Assembly: GCA_902774025.1 (NCBI GenBank)
Contig: CACYGY010000026.1
Span: forward strand, 1 to 35,746
DNA: 35,746 bases
Origin: an uncultured Eubacteriales bacterium
GTDB lineage: Bacteria > Bacillota > Clostridia > Christensenellales > Aristaeellaceae
Direction of reading: 5' to 3'
The notes under the pieces are model-generated. The model ran no database searches, had not been told where the DNA came from, and saw only the letters and a list, made by a program, of their open reading frames with translations. The position numbers and the translations under genes are program-made. Below, in pieces: positions 22,942 to 30,204 of this stretch. How positions within the stretch are numbered: the first letter of the stretch is position 1; every line of letters starts with the position of its first letter.

Positions 22942-24726
22942 ATGTTTGAAAAAGTATGGCAGCAAAAACAGACTCTGGCACTAAACAAACCGGAGTCTGG
23001 ACGGATTTGGCCAAAGGCCGGCAACGAGGCCTGGCATAAAATTGACGAAACCAAAAAGAATCTGATCCTCTCATGGGGGGTTGAATCCATGGCCGCAGGA
23101 TATCCTGCGCTGCTGGCAAGAGATTTTCTTTCATTCACACGCACTGGCAACCGTCGAGTATGGGAAACGCCCTATTTCGCCCGCAGAAAGGCGCTGATTG
23201 GAACAGCTCTTTCCGAATGCCTGGAGCACAGTGACGAGAAGATTGATTTTGTCATCGACGGCCTGTGGCTCATCTGTGAAGAATCCGGATGGATGATCAG
23301 CGCGCATAACAACAAAGGGAATGCTGGTGAGGAAAGCAAACCGCTTCCGGACAAATCGGACCCAATCATAGACCTGTTCGCAGCTCAGACAGCCGCAACG
23401 CTCTCCGTGATCGTCTATCTGCTCAGAGAACGTCTGGATCAGGTTACGCCCATGATCGCTGACAGGGTTCTGGCTGAAATCCGTGAACGTATTCTGGTCC
23501 CGTTCCTGACCAGACAGGATTATTTCTGGATGGGCTGGACCAGGAAAATACTGATCAACTGGACGCCCTGGATCCTTTCCAATATTCTTCTGACCGCACA
23601 ATACAGCCTCGATCATACATGGGAGCTTGATGCACTTGTCCGTAAGGCATTCCTGATTCTGGACAGATACATGGACAGTCTTCCTGAAGACGGTGGCTGT
23701 GATGAGGGCACAGCTTACTGGAATATGGCCGGCGGATCACTTCTGGATTGTCTGGAATCTCTCTTTGAAATGAGCGGAAGTACCATGGACTTTTATCACG
23801 AACCGAAGATCAGGCAGGTCGCTCTGTTTCCAGCCAGAGCCCACATTGCCGGACCATGGTTCTGGAATTTCGCAGACTGTGATGCCAGGCCCAAACTGGA
23901 TGGTGAACGTCTGTATACCTTCGGATGCAGAATCGAGAGTCAGGAGCTGAAGGCACTTGGTGCATACATGGGAAGTAACGTACTGTTAAGAGATACGCCT
24001 CAGATCAGTCGCGTGATGAATGCCCTTTTCAGCAGGATACCAGAGGGTTCTGATCCGGAAGCGCCTGATTCCGTGGATCTCCCTGACCTTCAGGTTTACG
24101 AGCGCAGAAAAAAACGCCTGATCCTGGTCATAAAAGGAGGACATAACGGCGAGAGTCACAATCATAACGATGTAGGAAATTTCATTCTCTATGCAGACGG
24201 AAATCCAATACTGGTTGATGCCGGAAACATGGTCTATACACGTAAAACCTTCTCAGAAGAACGATATACCCTTTGGAATGTCCGTTCTCTGTACCATAAT
24301 CTGCCATTCTTCGGACAAGGCATTGAACAAAAGGCAGGGGAAGCTTTTCGGGCATCCTGTATTAAGGCAGGACCGGACCGCATTGAGATGGAACTGGCAT
24401 CCGCTTACGGGTATCCGAATCTATTGTCATTGAGAAGGACTGTTGAGGTCTCTGAAAACAGGATAAGTCTCAGGGATTGTGCTGTTTTGAAAGAAGCAGA
24501 ATCCATGACATCCGTCCTGATGACGTGGATACGTCCGGAGGAAAAGGACGGTGTTTTTCGGATCGGACCGGTTCGAATGGAAGGAGTTCATCACTGCAGC
24601 ATAGAGATAATTCCGGTTCAGGATGAGCGGATGGCGGAAAACTATCCAGGTTGTCTGTACAGAATTCTGATCCACAATCAGCCTTCTGTGGAACACACAG
24701 AATCTTTCCGGTGGGTACTCGAATGA
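22942..24726 (+). CDS. Heparinase II/III family protein, no signal peptide
   Basis: Members of this polysaccharide-lyase superfamily cleave uronic-acid-containing glycans or oligosaccharides by beta-elimination. The 594-residue protein has an N-terminal alpha/alpha toroid (about 1-360) with the conserved GGCDEGTAYWNMAGG segment (residues 251-265, tyrosine Y259) and a C-terminal beta-sandwich domain opening with GGHNGESHNHNDVGNF (residues 400-415; H406, H408, D410), the hallmark of the family. There is no signal peptide, so it should act in the cytoplasm on imported oligosaccharides. GGGGAG precedes the ATG. It has its own promoter and no neighbouring transporter or sulfatase, so its substrate is open. 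The region is AT-richer than its neighbours. Confidence 0.85.
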   Translation: MFEKVWQQKQTLALNKPESGRIWPKAGNEAWHKIDETKKNLILSWGVESMAAGYPALLARDFLSFTRTGNRRVWETPYFARRKALIGTALSECLEHSDEKIDFVIDGLWLICEESGWMISAHNNKGNAGEESKPLPDKSDPIIDLFAAQTAATLSVIVYLLRERLDQVTPMIADRVLAEIRERILVPFLTRQDYFWMGWTRKILINWTPWILSNILLTAQYSLDHTWELDALVRKAFLILDRYMDSLPEDGGCDEGTAYWNMAGGSLLDCLESLFEMSGSTMDFYHEPKIRQVALFPARAHIAGPWFWNFADCDARPKLDGERLYTFGCRIESQELKALGAYMGSNVLLRDTPQISRVMNALFSRIPEGSDPEAPDSVDLPDLQVYERRKKRLILVIKGGHNGESHNHNDVGNFILYADGNPILVDAGNMVYTRKTFSEERYTLWNVRSLYHNLPFFGQGIEQKAGEAFRASCIKAGPDRIEMELASAYGYPNLLSLRRTVEVSENRISLRDCAVLKEAESMTSVLMTWIRPEEKDGVFRIGPVRMEGVHHCSIEIIPVQDERMAENYPGCLYRILIHNQPSVEHTESFRWVLE

Positions 24727-24734
24727 GAAAATAA

Positions 24735-24925
24735 TCCCTGGGAAACCGCAATTCAGTGAGAACTGGCGGTCCCCTGAGTCCAACTATTCGTGAAACTATG
24801 GTTTAGCGAATAGTTAAGGGTATGCCTCCCCGTCCTGGAAAGGCCAAATTTCATCCAGGCCGTGCCTTGTCTCCGGGTCTGTAGCTGATACAGACAGTCT
24901 GAATCGATATTTCCACTGATTAGTC
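24735..24925 (+). ncRNA. Unassigned structured region, possible small RNA
   Basis: Between two convergent genes lies a series of strong hairpins without a coding frame. Hairpin 1 (about 24738-24774): GGG/CCC and ACCGC/GCGGT arms, then CAGT-GAGA-ACTG with a GNRA-type loop. Hairpin 2 (24782-24815): AACTATTCG with CGAATAGTT, and inside it AAAC with GTTT. Hairpin 3: CCTGG/CCAGG (about 24834-24859). Hairpin 4 (about 24878-24896): GTCTGTA with TACAGAC. TCAGTG near 24754 can also pair with CACTGA near 24914. No known family was assigned. The strand is uncertain. It may equally be a mobile-element remnant. Confidence 0.3.
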
Positions 24926-24960
24926 AACCTGACAACAGTTTTCAGATCCTGATTCATCTC

Positions 24961-24989
24961 AAAAACAGCAGCTCATGGCTGCTGTTTTT
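24961..24989. terminator. Bidirectional terminator
   Basis: A 12-bp stem (24961-24972 with 24978-24989) with A5 at one side and T5 at the other. It directly follows the stop of the RNase HI-like gene on the minus strand and would also stop plus-strand transcripts. Confidence 0.85.
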
Positions 24990-24996
24990 ATGCGCT

Positions 24997-25668
24997 TCAG
25001 GTCTGTTCCGGTTTCCCGGTTTCAGGCGGCTTTTCCTTCTGATCTGCGGTTTTCTCCTCCGTCTCGTCTTCCCCGGGAGTGTTGATCTCTATGTATTCCT
25101 TCAGTGCGTCTGCAGCCTGGGCAACGGCAATCTGATACATATCCATAGGATTATTCTTCTGAATATGTACACAATGAACATGATGCTTTTGAATCTGAGT
25201 CCATAGAATAAACCAGAGATCCTTGTTGTGGATCTCTTCACCGGCCTCATCTTTCCACCCGTTCCGCTGCCAAAATGATAGCTTTTGTTCAGCCAGCGTG
25301 CTGCAAAGCATAATGGAATCTGTATACAGGCATACATCACACGGCTCTTTAAGAGCGCCCAAACCGGAAATCAGTGAAAACACTTCCATCCTTGTTCTGT
25401 CAGTTTCCGGCTGATATCCATTCATTTCCTTGTGATGAATGCCGTAAGCAAGCACACAGCCCCAGCCTGCAGGACCCGAAGTATCCTGACAAGTATTTGC
25501 GACCCATATTTTTACCTGTTTTCTCTGAGGAAGCTGTTTACTGTTCTGTTGCATTTCATTCAGCCTCTCCGCAATTCTATCATAGTAAGTTCCCTTCCCT
25601 GCGCCCCTGTTCCACCCTGTAATTCGGGATAACCACCACAGCAAGAAACCGCGTCTGCCCTTTTTCAT
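24997..25668 (-). CDS. RNase HI-like protein with lost catalytic residues
   Basis: Residues 51 to about 191 of this 223-residue protein align end to end with E. coli RNase HI, including GWG, TRMEV, LYTDS, GWK and NKDLW. Of the catalytic residues, E48 and D70 are kept (E95, D117). D10 is replaced by A57 (in WVANTC), H124 by N172 and D134 by V182, so metal-dependent RNA cleavage is not expected. The N-terminal 50 residues are basic with an amphipathic, tryptophan-rich stretch (FLLWWLSRITGW), and the last 30 are charged and probably disordered (GEDETEEKTADQKEKPPE). It may bind RNA-DNA hybrids or RNA, or have a structural role; function is unknown. AGAGGT precedes the ATG but lies in a hairpin arm. 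Confidence 0.75.
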   Translation of the reverse strand: MKKGRRGFLLWWLSRITGWNRGAGKGTYYDRIAERLNEMQQNSKQLPQRKQVKIWVANTCQDTSGPAGWGCVLAYGIHHKEMNGYQPETDRTRMEVFSLISGLGALKEPCDVCLYTDSIMLCSTLAEQKLSFWQRNGWKDEAGEEIHNKDLWFILWTQIQKHHVHCVHIQKNNPMDMYQIAVAQAADALKEYIEINTPGEDETEEKTADQKEKPPETGKPEQT

Positions 25669-25706
25669 GAATGACCTCTTAGCAGGTCTGCATCATCAGG
25701 TCATTC
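25669..25706 (-). promoter_or_regulatory. Hairpin covering the ribosome binding site of the RNase HI-like gene
   Basis: In the minus-strand mRNA, GAATGACCT (25706-25698) can pair with AGGTCATTC (25677-25669), a 9-bp stem whose 3' arm contains the Shine-Dalgarno bases AGGT and ends at the ATG. A second GACCT (about 25688-25684) can compete for the same AGGTC. Two alternative structures around a ribosome site suggest translational control. Confidence 0.5.
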
Positions 25707-25966
25707 GATTTCCCTTTTGACTTGCGTTCATTTCCTGCGTGAACTTACTGTTCACCGGGGGCGGTCTGTGTCTCGTCCGACTGAAACATGCCATGCCTTA
25801 CATGACGTCACATAGTTCAAATGGAAAACAACGGTATCTGTTGGCAGACAAAATCTCAGTCTCATGGGTTGAAGCCTTACGACGTTTTGCTGCAATTTGC
25901 CAGCCGGCAAATCAGTTTCTTTCGTGTATGACCATTTTTGATTCAATCTCAGGGGTGATCTGCGCA

Positions 25967-25996
25967 ATTGTAGTAAAACGGTAGTCGACTTCTCAA
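25967..25996 (-). promoter_or_regulatory. Possible promoter for the RNase HI-like gene
   Basis: On the minus strand TTGAGA (25996-25991), an 18-base spacer and TACAAT (25972-25967). If used, the leader before the RNase HI-like gene would be about 290 bases. Confidence 0.35.
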
Positions 25997-26054
25997 TCAA
26001 CTGCCGCGATTTACCTCGTTTTGCCCATCAAAACCATGATCTGCCATGTACACC

Positions 26055-26867
26055 TTACTGCTTCTGTGACATCTCCCTGGATTTCCGGACGCATGCATCC
26101 ATACCCTGAAGAAGAGCATTCCGGAATCCGGATTCTTCCATGGCAGCAACCGCTTCAATGGTCGTCCCAGCGGGCGAACAGACATGATCTCTCAGAACCG
26201 CAGGATGATCACCGGACGAAAGGACCATGAGGGCAGATCCCAGTACAGACTGCGCAGCCATTTCTATGGCAGTGTTCATGGGAATACCATACCGGACACC
26301 TGCCTGAGCCATGGTCTCAATCAGCATGAAAACATACGCCGGGCTGGAGCCGGAAAGCGCGATCACGCCATCAAACATCTTCTCATGCAATTCCACGGTG
26401 CGTCCAAGGGAATCAAAGATCCCCTTTGCAAAAGTGTAATCATCTTCGGTCATTGTGTGTTCCAGACAAAGCGCAGTCATTCCCTCGCCTACCATCGCAG
26501 GCGTATTGGGCATAACACGCAGGTACGAACATCCGTAGGGCGAAAGGGCTCTTTCAAGCATGCCGCATGTCCATCCCGCTGCAATGGAAACCACGGCTTT
26601 TCCCTTAAGCGCCGGACCCATCGCCTCGATAACAGAGCTGACAATCCCCGGTTTGACCGCAATAATAATGATATCGGAATTGCTGGCCAGGTCCTGCACA
26701 TGATCACAGAATCCCAGCCCAGGGATTTCCCTGGACAGCGATTCCATCTTCTCGTAATCCGCATCATGGACGCTCACATTGGCCGGCTTCATGTAATTGG
26801 CATCCAGAATACCGTGGAGAAGCGCCGACCCCATGTTTCCGGTTCCGACAATGCCTACCTTCTTCAC
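26055..26867 (-). CDS. proC: Pyrroline-5-carboxylate reductase
   Basis: Last step of proline synthesis: reduces pyrroline-5-carboxylate with NAD(P)H. The start is GTG at 26867 (VKKVGIVGTGNMGSALLHG), six bases after a GGGGGG site; a longer frame to 26906 includes the hairpin region and lacks a ribosome site. The 270-residue protein has the dinucleotide loop GTGNMG (residues 7-12), VKPG, VMPNTPAMVGEG, and the C-terminal substrate signature SGSSPAYVF...AGVRYG...HVCSPAGTTIEA. It follows hslU after about 70 bases that include a stem-loop. Confidence 0.96.
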   Translation of the reverse strand: MKKVGIVGTGNMGSALLHGILDANYMKPANVSVHDADYEKMESLSREIPGLGFCDHVQDLASNSDIIIIAVKPGIVSSVIEAMGPALKGKAVVSIAAGWTCGMLERALSPYGCSYLRVMPNTPAMVGEGMTALCLEHTMTEDDYTFAKGIFDSLGRTVELHEKMFDGVIALSGSSPAYVFMLIETMAQAGVRYGIPMNTAIEMAAQSVLGSALMVLSSGDHPAVLRDHVCSPAGTTIEAVAAMEESGFRNALLQGMDACVRKSREMSQKQ

Positions 26868-26906
26868 TGTAATCCCCCCATCTGAGAAAATCATATGGTA
26901 CAACAA

Positions 26907-26932
26907 TCAGCACCTGAAAATACAGGTGCTGA
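26907..26932 (-). terminator. Stem-loop between hslU and proC
   Basis: TCAGCACCTG pairs with CAGGTGCTGA across six bases (10 bp). On the minus strand the sequence after it (ATTGTTG) is only moderately T-rich, so it is probably a partial terminator or processing site rather than a full stop. Confidence 0.5.
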
Positions 26933-26938
26933 CAACGA

Positions 26939-28303
26939 TCAGAGAATATACTTGTGCATATCGGCTGGCTTATTCTCCCCGCTCAGATGTGCCTTCACAT
27001 ACTCTCCGTCAATTTTCAGTTCAAACATGGGCATATCAGGATCACCCGCATTAAAGGAAATATCCTCCAGCACCTGTTCAAAAATCGCATGGAGACGCCT
27101 TGCGCCGATATCTTCAGCTGTTTCATTTGCCATAAAAGCAGCATGGGCAATCTCGGAAATGGCACTTTCATCAAAAGTCAGAAGAACCTTGTCCACCTCC
27201 AGCAATGCCCTGTACTGGCGCGTAAGGGCATTGTCAGGCTGTGTCATGATTTTCCTGAAATCCTCCTCGCTCAGGCTCTGAAGTTCCACGTGAACAGGAA
27301 AGCGTCCCTGCAGTTCAGGAATCAGATCAGTAACCTTGGACACATGGAAGGCGCCTGCCCCGATAAACAGCATGTAGTCCGTGCGAATCGGACCGTACTT
27401 CGTATTGACCGTCGATCCTTCCACGATAGGAAGAATATCCCGCTGTACGCCCTCGCGACTCACATCCGGACCGCCCATTCCCTGCCGGCCGGCAATCTTG
27501 TCGATCTCGTCAATGAAAACAATCCCGTCGTTCTCAGCGCGACGGATCGCCTCATCATGAATGGCGTCCTGGTCCAGAAGCTTCTCGCTTTCCTGTTGTG
27601 TCAGAATTTTCCGGGCTTCCGGAACCTTGACGTGGCGAATCCTGGTTTTCTTGGGCATCATGCCACCCATCATGTCACCAATGGAAATCGTGGCGCCGCC
27701 CACATCAAGAGAAGGCATTTCCTCCTCTACCTCAATATCCAGTTCCCGTTCATCCAGTTCGCCCCTGAGCAGCTGCTGACGAACCTCATCCATTTTTCCA
27801 TTTCCCTGTGCTTCCGCTTCCTGCACAGACGTATTGCTGCTCTTTTTTCCCAGGAGGAAATCAAGTGGATTGGATGCCTTCTGGGTCACAGGATTCACAA
27901 TCATGCTCACAAGCCGGTCATCCGCCAGGACTTTCGCCCTAGGCTGAACCTGCTTTATGGATTCCTCCCGTACCATGCGTATGCTGTTTTCAACAAGATC
28001 CCGCACGATGCTTTCCACATCTCTGCCCACATATCCAACTTCCGTGAACTTTGTGGCTTCCACTTTGATAAAGGGGGCGCCTACCAGCTTTGCCAGACGT
28101 CTGGCGATTTCCGTCTTACCCACACCGGTAGGCCCGATCATCAGGATATTCTTCGGACTGATTTCATCACGCATCTCATCGGATACATGCGCGCGGCGGT
28201 AACGGTTGCGCAGCGCAATGGCGACCATTTTTTTAGCTTCTTCCTGTCCGATGATATATCGGTCAAGTTCCCGGACAATTTCACGAGGCGTCAGTTCTGC
28301 CAT
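26939..28303 (-). CDS. hslU: ATP-dependent protease ATPase subunit HslU
   Basis: AAA+ unfoldase that feeds substrates to the HslV peptidase. The 454-residue protein begins LTPREIVRELDRYIIGQEEAKK, then Walker A GPTGVGKTEIAR, the pore motif GYVGRDVES, an intermediate (I) domain (about 110-240, with LDVGGATISIGDMMGGMM), Walker B GIVFIDEIDKIAG, the sensor region LQGRFPVHVEL, GARRLH and the C-terminal anchor DMHKYIL that docks into HslV. GAGGAGGTG precedes the ATG. It lies 14 bases after hslV. Confidence 0.97.
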   Translation of the reverse strand: MAELTPREIVRELDRYIIGQEEAKKMVAIALRNRYRRAHVSDEMRDEISPKNILMIGPTGVGKTEIARRLAKLVGAPFIKVEATKFTEVGYVGRDVESIVRDLVENSIRMVREESIKQVQPRAKVLADDRLVSMIVNPVTQKASNPLDFLLGKKSSNTSVQEAEAQGNGKMDEVRQQLLRGELDERELDIEVEEEMPSLDVGGATISIGDMMGGMMPKKTRIRHVKVPEARKILTQQESEKLLDQDAIHDEAIRRAENDGIVFIDEIDKIAGRQGMGGPDVSREGVQRDILPIVEGSTVNTKYGPIRTDYMLFIGAGAFHVSKVTDLIPELQGRFPVHVELQSLSEEDFRKIMTQPDNALTRQYRALLEVDKVLLTFDESAISEIAHAAFMANETAEDIGARRLHAIFEQVLEDISFNAGDPDMPMFELKIDGEYVKAHLSGENKPADMHKYIL

Positions 28304-28317
28304 ATCAGTCCACCTCC

Positions 28318-28851
28318 TCAGACATCTTCAACAATCACATTGTCATTGGTAAACACGCAGATCGATGCCGCGATATGCAGTGCTTTTTCCGCAATTTCAT
28401 GCGCACTGAGATCCGTGTTCTCCACCAGTGCCCGGGCAGCGGCCAGGGCATAATTACCGCCGGAACCGATCGCCGCCACATTCCCGTCAGGACTGATGAC
28501 TTCTCCTGTCCCGCTGAGGATCAGAAGATGATCGTGATCTGCGACAATCATCAGGGATTCCAGATGCCGCATGGCCTGATCCCCATGCCACATCTGCGCA
28601 ACAGCTACCGCGGCTCTCTCAAGATTGCCTCCGCACTGCGTCAGTTTTTCCTCAAACTTGTCGCTAAGCGTGAAGGCGTCGGATACGGTTCCGGCAAAAC
28701 CAACCACCACTTTGCCGCCATAGATCCGGCGGACTTTTCTGGCAGTGGATTTAAAAATCACATTTTCACCCATCGTGACCTGTCCATCGCCCGCAATGGC
28801 TATTTCTCCGTTGCGGTGTACGGCGCAGATGGTTGTTCCTCGAAAAGTCAT
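28318..28851 (-). CDS. hslV: ATP-dependent protease peptidase subunit HslV
   Basis: Proteasome-like N-terminal nucleophile peptidase. The 177-residue protein starts [28 protein letters not shown], followed by [24 protein letters not shown] and [18 protein letters not shown], as in the family. The conserved TTI strand begins at T6, preceded by a short extension (MTFRG). In B. subtilis CodW a similar extension is retained and an N-terminal serine is used; here T2 could take that part, or T6 after processing. It forms one operon with topA, trmFO and hslU. Confidence 0.96.
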   Translation of the reverse strand: MTFRGTTICAVHRNGEIAIAGDGQVTMGENVIFKSTARKVRRIYGGKVVVGFAGTVSDAFTLSDKFEEKLTQCGGNLERAAVAVAQMWHGDQAMRHLESLMIVADHDHLLILSGTGEVISPDGNVAAIGSGGNYALAAARALVENTDLSAHEIAEKALHIAASICVFTNDNVIVEDV

Positions 28852-28884
28852 ACTCCTGATCTCCTTCCATACATGTGATAACCA

Positions 28885-30204
28885 TCAGATGTGACCACGA
28901 ATCCAGTCATCCAGCCAGTCCAGCGAACGCCTGGCGATTGCCTCATAGCGCTGTACCTTGTCACGTATCTTTGGATGATCCGCGTCCACCGGCAGAGGGT
29001 CCATAATGCCGATGGCACAGTTCATGGGCTGAAAACGCTGATTGGGTGTTGAAACATAACGTCCCATGGCCCCAAGGGCTGTCCAGCCCGGAAAATCAAT
29101 TGTCCCTCTCCCCTGCAAATCCGATGAAAGCGAAAGTGCCGCCAGAAGTCCGCTGGCCGCGCTTTCCACATAACCCTCCACACCTGTCATCTGCCCGGCA
29201 AAATACAACCCCGGTCTGGTTATCACCTCAAAATGCGCGTTCAGGAACCCAGGGGATTGAAGGAATGTATTCCTGTGCATAACACCGTACCGGACAAACT
29301 CCGCAGATTCCAATCCGGGAATCATGCCGAAAACTCGTCTCTGCTCCGGGTATTTCAGCCTTGTCTGGAACCCCACCAGATTGACCAGCGTGCCTTCCCG
29401 GTTGTCCTGCCGCAGCTGAACGACAGCATATGGTCTTTTTCCCGTGCGTGGGTCCATGAGGCCCACGGGCTTAAGCGGGCCGAAAGCCAGGGCATCTCTT
29501 CCCCGCCGGGCCATGGATTCCACCGGCATGCAGCCCTCAAAAACCTTCTTTTCCTCAAAATCGTGAATCGGCGCTGTTTCAGCATGGATCAGCGCATCCA
29601 CAAAGCGTTCATATTCTTCCCGATTCATCGGACAGTTCAGATAATCATTTCCCCGGTCATACCGGGACTGACGGAAAATGCGTTCCTGATTCAATGAATC
29701 CACTGTCACAATGGGAGCCGCAGCGTCATAGAAATTCAGCGTCTTCAGTTCAGGGATTCCGTTGATCGCCTCGGCCATGGCACTGCTGGTCAACGGCCCT
29801 GTGGCAATAATGGCAGGCGTATCAGGAATCCGCGCGCATTCTTCCCGATGGAACTGAATCCCTGGATGCTTTGCAAGTACTTCCGTGACATATCCGGAAA
29901 ACGACGCTCTGTCCACCGCAAGGGCTCCCCCCGCGGGCACTCTTGCCTGATCCGCTGCTTTCATGATCAGAGAATTCAGGCGCCGCATCTCTTCCTTCAG
30001 CAATCCCACACCATTGGTGATCCGGTCGGAACGGAGGGAATTCGAGCATACCAGTTCCGCCAGCAGCGGACTGTGATGGGCGGGAGACATCTTCTCCGGT
30101 TTCATCTCATACAGATCCACCGTGCATCCCCGCTCCGCCAGCTGCCAGGCGGCTTCGGAACCCGCCAGTCCCCCGCCGATCACAGTAACATGCTTGTCAC
30201 TCAT
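28885..30204 (-). CDS. trmFO: Methylenetetrahydrofolate-tRNA-(uracil-5-)-methyltransferase
   Basis: Folate- and FAD-dependent enzyme that makes ribothymidine at tRNA position 54. The ATG at 30204 (MSDKHVTVIGGGLAGSEAAWQLAERG) follows GGAG by about eight bases and overlaps the topA stop by eight. The 439-residue protein has the FAD loop VIGGGLAGSEAA, LVCSNSLRSDR, GALAVDR, the cysteine-containing CPMNREEY and EGCMPVESMARRG segments, RPYAVVQLRQDN, and FAGQMTGVEGYVESAASG. Its dependence on methylene-THF links it loosely to the folate importer in this window. Confidence 0.96.
   Translation of the reverse strand: MSDKHVTVIGGGLAGSEAAWQLAERGCTVDLYEMKPEKMSPAHHSPLLAELVCSNSLRSDRITNGVGLLKEEMRRLNSLIMKAADQARVPAGGALAVDRASFSGYVTEVLAKHPGIQFHREECARIPDTPAIIATGPLTSSAMAEAINGIPELKTLNFYDAAAPIVTVDSLNQERIFRQSRYDRGNDYLNCPMNREEYERFVDALIHAETAPIHDFEEKKVFEGCMPVESMARRGRDALAFGPLKPVGLMDPRTGKRPYAVVQLRQDNREGTLVNLVGFQTRLKYPEQRRVFGMIPGLESAEFVRYGVMHRNTFLQSPGFLNAHFEVITRPGLYFAGQMTGVEGYVESAASGLLAALSLSSDLQGRGTIDFPGWTALGAMGRYVSTPNQRFQPMNCAIGIMDPLPVDADHPKIRDKVQRYEAIARRSLDWLDDWIRGHI

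Larger units (their letters stand above)
25669..26054. other. 386-bp gap without a convincing gene
   Basis: Between the RNase HI-like gene and proC. It contains the ribosome-site hairpin (25669-25706), a GTGAAC-5-GTTCAC inverted repeat (25739-25755), an ATTTGCC/GGCAAAT hairpin (25895-25912) and a TGACGTCA palindrome (about 25804-25811). Two open frames of about 80 codons, one on each strand, have no ribosome site and no recognisable motif. It could be a long leader of the RNase HI-like gene or decayed DNA. Confidence 0.5.

Noticed and set aside
24735..24925. Assigning the structured region as 6S, SRP RNA or RNase P RNA
   Set aside because: It has no GGAAGG-type SRP tetraloop region, is too short for RNase P, and folds as separate hairpins rather than a 6S rod.
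25739..25755. GAAC-GTTC repeat as a LexA/SOS box
   Set aside because: The spacer between GAAC and GTTC is five bases rather than four, and there is no SOS gene next to it.
25739..25984. Open frames of about 80 codons on both strands of the gap before proC
   Set aside because: Neither has a ribosome site or a recognisable motif, and they overlap each other.
26954..28453. 499-codon plus-strand frame opposite hslU
   Set aside because: Antisense shadow of hslU and the end of hslV, which are unmistakable.
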